Positions 59,453 to 64,000 of a stretch of DNA of 64,000 bases are shown here, piece after piece (the first letter of the stretch is position 1; the number at the start of each line of letters is the position of its first letter). The DNA is from Parapristionchus giblindavisi (Eukaryota > Nematoda > Chromadorea > Rhabditida > Diplogasteridae). The notes beneath the pieces were generated by a model, which did no database searches, was not told the DNA's origin, and was given only the letters and a program-made list of their open reading frames with translations. The position numbers and the translations under genes were made by a program. The stretch is taken from the NCBI GenBank assembly GCA_943737045.1, contig CALSFV010000456.1:1-64000 (forward strand). The letters run 5' to 3'.

Positions 59453-60443
59453 TTACAATGCATTCATTTCATCTGTCAGTTTATCGATTTCTGCTTGTAG
59501 ATCATCCTTTCTCTTTATCTTTTCTATTTGATTCAATTCAAGTTGTTCTCCTTTTTCCTTTCGTTCCTATAATTCATTCCATATACAACGGGCTTCATAG
59601 GTAGACAGGTAGATATCGATTACCTCTAGTACTTTAATGTCATCTAATTTCTTCTGTACATTATTGATCTTTCTCATGAAGTGATCCTGAGGAGTGATTG
59701 GAGCCTGAAATTTATTGATTTATTTTTTTGAGTTTTCTATACATGATGTATGTACTGTATTATAATGTTCAACTATTTGATAAAGTTGTACTGTCGATTG
59801 AAAACCATCTGATATATCGTTGATATATAGACGTAGCGGAGGACACGGTGAAGTAAATTAGCCATTGATATTACTAACAAGTCGTACTATTAATGTGTAT
59901 GCATAACATATTTTAGTACATACTAATAATTATTACTGACTTAATATACCTTAGGAGCAAGAATAGCAGTGATGGGTGCCTTGGGACGAGTAGATGATGC
60001 CATCTTAGATGGATGAATACCAACAGGAACACGTTGAGATGCATTCTGAATACCACGACTCTCATACCTAAATATCGATAAATAATCTAAATATCTAATG
60101 GTCTGCGAATGCATGATTAACATTAAATGAATACTTTGGTTGTTCCTCTTGTGGTATATATCCATCCTTCACTTTCCTTGCCTTTCTCCATGTTCCATCA
60201 GGACGTTGACTCGCAGCAATGAATGTATCACCTATAATAAATACACGTCTATTAAAATATTCATATTCATCAATATTAATAATATTTAACAATATTAGTA
60301 TGTGGTACCAGTCTAATATAATACCGTAATCATTGAATACATCGATTAAGATCAAAGATCACATTCAACAAATATGTGTTTAATTACTAACCTTGGGAAG
60401 TTTTGACTCGTCTATCACCATTAGGATTAGGATTTGATGACAT
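59453..60443 (-). CDS. PYM, partner of Y14 and Mago (exon-junction complex factor)
   Basis: PYM removes exon-junction complexes from translated mRNA by binding the Mago-Y14 dimer through its N-terminus. The start at 60443 follows ttttcag|tATG, a trans-splice-like acceptor. The N-terminal box [20 protein letters not shown] and the [11 protein letters not shown] that follows it are the family's Mago-Y14-binding signature. Then come a basic linker ([14 protein letters not shown]), [13 protein letters not shown] and a C-terminal helical region with [13 protein letters not shown] and [15 protein letters not shown] BamHI-independent reading of exon ends shows short introns with GATCTTT or ATCGATT repeats. 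The 3' end nearly meets blos-1. Confidence 0.92.
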
Positions 60444-60986
60444 ACTGAAAATAAACTTTAATAAAAATTAAATATCAAACATCGATGTAAAAATATAATC
60501 ACTTCATGATATTTTTACAAGGTTACGGTAAAATCCCAGTGGTTTTGACCATGATATCGATCGCTATCGAGATCTTATTTATCGATTTTGCTGTGACCAT
60601 AAGACGACCGCTTCAACCCATAATTGAGATATCTCAGTCTTACAGGAGCTCCACCTGTATATTACTTCCAATAATTCATATTTCAATCGCTTTATCCAGA
60701 TATACAAATATATCTCAATATAAACAATATCTCTTCATATTAAGACAAACATATCACAACATACAAATGACAAATACAAACGATATTTGCTCAATATATT
60801 GATTGATTGATATCAAAAAGTAGCTACCGGTCTTTATTAAATGAGCAAGGATGGATCAATAATCATTCAACTACACAATCGATCTATCATCTACAATTAT
60901 TAATTGTCTAATCAATAGTCACGGGGGAGGGGTTAGTGCATGCACATTCAGGGTTAATTATTTAAATAATAACGATATATTATTCA
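60444..60986. other. Intergenic between ING-type gene and PYM
   Basis: 543 bp without recognised exons. The + strand frame 60506-60802 has no supporting features. ING and PYM lie in the same direction, but this gap is longer than typical nematode operon spacing. Confidence 0.5.
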
Positions 60987-62843
60987 TTACTTCGATTTTT
61001 CCGACTTGGCGGATGGCTGAAACAAATCAATATTAGATATAATAATACATATAAGGCAGTACTCACCTTAGGTAATTTTGAATTGCCCGAATCTATTCGA
61101 CAATCGGGACAAAACCATTTGCCTTTAGGTTTCACTCGTAGATTAACACATTCGAAATGAAACCATTCTATTGTACACTTCTCATTATCACATCCAATCA
61201 TGTCACCAAATGAGATCTACAACGAATCAATTATTGATTAGTTCACGATGATATCATGATAATAGTACAACTTACTCGTGCACATATACAATAAGTAGGT
61301 TCATCTTCTTTAACCTTCTTAGCCACTCTTCCTGATGTTCTCTTCCCACTACTTGCCTTGGTTGTCTTCTACAATTAAAATAGACCATATCAATCAATCA
61401 ATCAATAATCAATCAATACCTTCTCCTTTTCTTTCTTTTCTTCTTTCTCTTCTTGTGCATGTTTCCTCTTTCTCGTAGTTACTGTAGGTTCATCCATAGG
61501 GATTGTCTCTACCGTATCATTGACCGATGATGAATCCTTCTAAATAATCAACTTCAATCATACGACATAGGTTCAAATTATTGATTACCTTTTCTTTCTC
61601 AGCATTAGAATTTCTAGTTCTGGATGATGATCCCTTATTCGATGTATCTTTATCTCTAGTATTTCTTTCTCTTAATTCAATTTCCTTCACAGGTTCATCT
61701 TTTCGTTCCTTCTCCTTCACTTTCGATGGCGTTGCTTTCGCCTTTGCTCTGGATACCGTAGTCTTGACTACTTTTTCTTTCTTCGCTTTTCCCTTCACTG
61801 GTTTCACAGGAATCACCACTTTTGGTTCCACATCTGAATAAATTGTTTCTAATTACCTAATATTCTACGGTATAATAATCACGGCTACTGTTAGACTTAT
61901 TTTCTGGTCAGATCAATCAATACAATGCAGCATACTGTAGCTAATCTTAATGAATCAATATACTCACGTTCATTCGAAGGATCATCATCTCCATATTTAT
62001 TCATAAGATTCTCGCATCTATCACCAACATCATTCAATTGAAGAGCAGCTGCTGTAGCGAGTACCCATAGATTGTTCTCCATCTGATCATAAATCAATCA
62101 ATCAATATCAAACGATCGATATCTCGATTGTTCTTTACAAAGTCTACGTGCAATAGATGAATGGGGAAGATGGATGAAATGAATTGAATTATGTGGATAA
62201 TAAACTCACAGCGTGTATAGTGTGTAGTGGATCAGAGATGGCTATTCCGTCATTCACTGAAATCGCATCTCGTTCGCGTTCCTAAAAATGAAAATACGAA
62301 ATTAACAATGAATAGAGTTCGAAATAGCTAACGATTTGTTTTTAGTCGTGTTTGTGAAAAAGAGACAATAATTGTCGACGAAGTAGGAATTAGTTGGAGT
62401 CAAAAGAGTGATTTTAAGCAGTAATGGATAGGGAATGGTTAGGACATCATAAGATTAATTAAAAGGTAAGAGTACCTCGCTGAGTGAATCGATGTTTTGT
62501 CGTAATGCAGATAAGTGATTGTACATTGATATTGATCGTTCATTGTCCACTCTGAAGAATAAGACGAAATAACCACAAATGAATGAAAAGAATGCCATCA
62601 TAAGAAACAATGAATGGATTGAACTTACTTATCTACTTTCAATCTCATTAATTCTTCTAATCGAGGATCTAATTTCTTTTCATCTTCTTCCTCTTCACTC
62701 TCAGATTCAGATGAAGTAGAACAATCATCAGAGTAAACCACTTCCTCATCTTCTTCATCTATTTCGATATCATCGTCTATTTCCATTTTCTCATTACCTT
62801 CTTCGTTACCTTCATCATAAGTATATTTCTCTGATGAAGCCAT
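60987..62843 (-). CDS. ING-family chromatin reader (PHD finger)
   Basis: ING proteins bind histone H3K4me3 through a C-terminal PHD finger and tether histone acetyltransferase or deacetylase complexes. The start at 62843 follows tttag|ATG. The first exon (62640-62843) is very acidic (long Glu/Asp/Ser runs). The next exons carry an ING-like helical segment: [26 protein letters not shown] and [15 protein letters not shown] Lys-rich linker (about 61399-61831) follows, then the PHD finger near 61062-61320: [24 protein letters not shown] and KGKWFCPDC give the full C4HC3 set. A short basic tail ends at TAA 60987. ING subtype is not assigned; the acidic N-terminus is unusual for small ING4/5-type proteins. 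Confidence 0.9.
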
Positions 62844-63205
62844 CTAAACAAGATAATAAGATATAATCAATTGATAAGTTGAAAGATGAAGGATAAGATA
62901 GCAATGAAATAGAGAAGTAATAGAAATTCGCTTTTGAATGCGCAAATTGCTATTTTATCTCTAGACTCTCTCACCTCGCGTTGTCTCTCGCTTACCATAT
63001 ATAGTTGTGTATCCCAGGGGAATTCAATGGGTCACATTCATGACTGTTTCTTCACCTCTGTAAAAAATTATTGTTTTATTCATTTATTTAATTTTTGCTA
63101 TTCAATTCATATTCAGTATATGAAAATGCTGCTTAGATATTTAAAATTCAGTTACAATGATATATGTTTATGTAAAAATCGTACCAGTTATCTGATTTTT
63201 TTTTA
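62844..63205. other. Upstream region of the ING-type gene
   Basis: It should contain the ING promoter or trans-splice leader intron. Sequence is AT-rich apart from CTCTCACCTCGCGTTGTCTC near 62968. No exon was recognised; the + strand frame 62934-63206 is unsupported. Confidence 0.45.
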
Positions 63206-63212
63206 AATTGCG

Positions 63213-63941
63213 AGATAATAATAATAATAATTTATGCATTACAAGGATAAATTATAATAGCGAATAATTGATATCGTAAGAATTACATAAAATACGATGC
63301 CACAACTTAGGTAGCAAAGAAATAACAATTAATTATTACATTTCGAGTAACGACAAATTTATACATTTCCGGAAAGATTTAACTGAGGGGCAGATAATAG
63401 AATTATTACTAAGTTTATTCCAATTACTAACAACACGATTTGATATGAAGTTCGAGAAGCGAGTAGATTTAGCATTGTGTTTACGATATTGGAATGCGTG
63501 TCTGCGGGAAGATCTAGTATTTATAGAGGGAATAAAGAAAGAAGGATTGTCAAGATCAATAAGTCCATGTGTAGCTTTATAGGTAAAACAAAGATCAGAT
63601 AGTTTGCGGCGCGATTCAAGAGGCTCTAGTTTGAGTAATGATAATCTATCAGGATATGAAGCATACGGTAGCTTGCATTTGTAGAAAACGCGACGAGTGT
63701 AAGTCCTTTGTACGTTTTCAATGAGCTTTATTAGATGATCTTCATGAGGTGACCACAGTTCAGACGCGTATTCAAGAATAGGTCTTACATAAGTGATGAA
63801 AAGACGTGAATAAAGCTTGAGATAAGAGGTGTGAAAAATGCGATAAATATATGCACATCTGGAATTTGCTCTGGCTACAATAGATTGGATATGAGATGAG
63901 AAAGATAGTCGATTATCGTATGATATACCTATGAGATACAT
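63213..63941 (-). mobile_element. Non-LTR retrotransposon 3' end (reverse-transcriptase C-terminus)
   Basis: The reading frame 63336-63941 encodes the region after the RT catalytic core in CR1/jockey-like LINEs: YLIGISYDNRLSFSSHIQ, YVRPILEYASELWSPHED and IENVQRTYTRRVFYK, then about 100 residues to a stop at 63336. The 3' untranslated part ends in a short (ATT)n tract (63213-63232 on the + strand, ATA repeats), the kind of simple-repeat tail used by CR1-like elements. Upstream of the frame, ttttcag precedes the ATG, so the visible part may be an exon or the element may be 5'-rearranged. The rest lies beyond the window. Confidence 0.78.
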
Positions 63942-64000
63942 CTGAAAATTTTTTTAATAAAACAACTATAAAACATATAAGTTTACTTTTGAAATGTTTT

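Noticed and set aside
63041..63206. Small + strand frame rich in Tyr/Phe/Ile next to the LINE
   Set aside because: AT-rich chance frame without splice or family support.
1..64000. CRISPR arrays, bacterial operons, rRNA genes
   Set aside because: None seen; gene structure is eukaryotic throughout, and the tandem repeats present are satellites or exon-like cassettes.

Overview
This is a metazoan nuclear genome segment, most likely from a nematode. It is AT-rich, with compact multi-exon genes, mostly 50-100 bp introns (GT...AG), and many start codons that sit directly behind an isolated 3' splice acceptor (ttctag|ATG, ttttcag|tATG, aacag|ATG), as expected for spliced-leader trans-splicing. Tc5-like and other TA- or TNA-flanked fold-back elements and an UNC-79 orthologue fit the same picture. 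Introns carry two low-complexity signatures throughout: the heptamer GATCTTT in short tandems, and TACGGTA within ATCGATTGATT-like sequence. No species is claimed.

Layout. 43-2251 (+): 3' part of a nuclear hormone receptor (ligand-binding domain). 2531-8198 (-): Shroom-like protein with a C-terminal ASD2 domain. 8.2-10.4 kb: purine-rich GGGAGA satellite. 10414-24322 (-): unc-79, subunit of the NALCN/NCA sodium-leak channel complex. 25040-29030 (-): LYAR nucleolar zinc-finger protein; its large intron holds an (AAG)n tract and a 675-bp LTR retroelement with no coding capacity. 29716-32242 (-): PGAP2-like. 32495-33701 (-): mitochondrial ribosomal protein uL16m. 34193-39038 (+): STT3, catalytic subunit of oligosaccharyltransferase. 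40801-42784 (+): imidazolonepropionase.

42.8-59.4 kb is a rearranged accessory region. A block [dgat-2 (-), a small secreted Cys-rich gene (-), the 5' part of blos-1 (+)] was tandemly duplicated. The first copy keeps an intact dgat-2 and secreted gene but a truncated blos-1. The second keeps an intact blos-1 but has a dgat-2 without its last exon and a secreted gene without its 3' end. About 10 kb of unrelated DNA (47.65-57.64 kb) interrupts the second copy. It holds tandem exon-like cassettes, a TATA-box promoter with a possible 39-aa membrane peptide, an unfamiliar gene joining a ubiquitin-like N-terminus to a kinase-like domain, a broken SLC35B4-like transporter, and several nested fold-back elements containing tRNA-like sequences.

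The right end returns to conserved genes: blos-1 (58774-59427, +), PYM (59453-60443, -) and an ING-type PHD-finger gene (60987-62843, -), followed by the 3' end of a non-LTR retrotransposon on the minus strand (63.2-64 kb).
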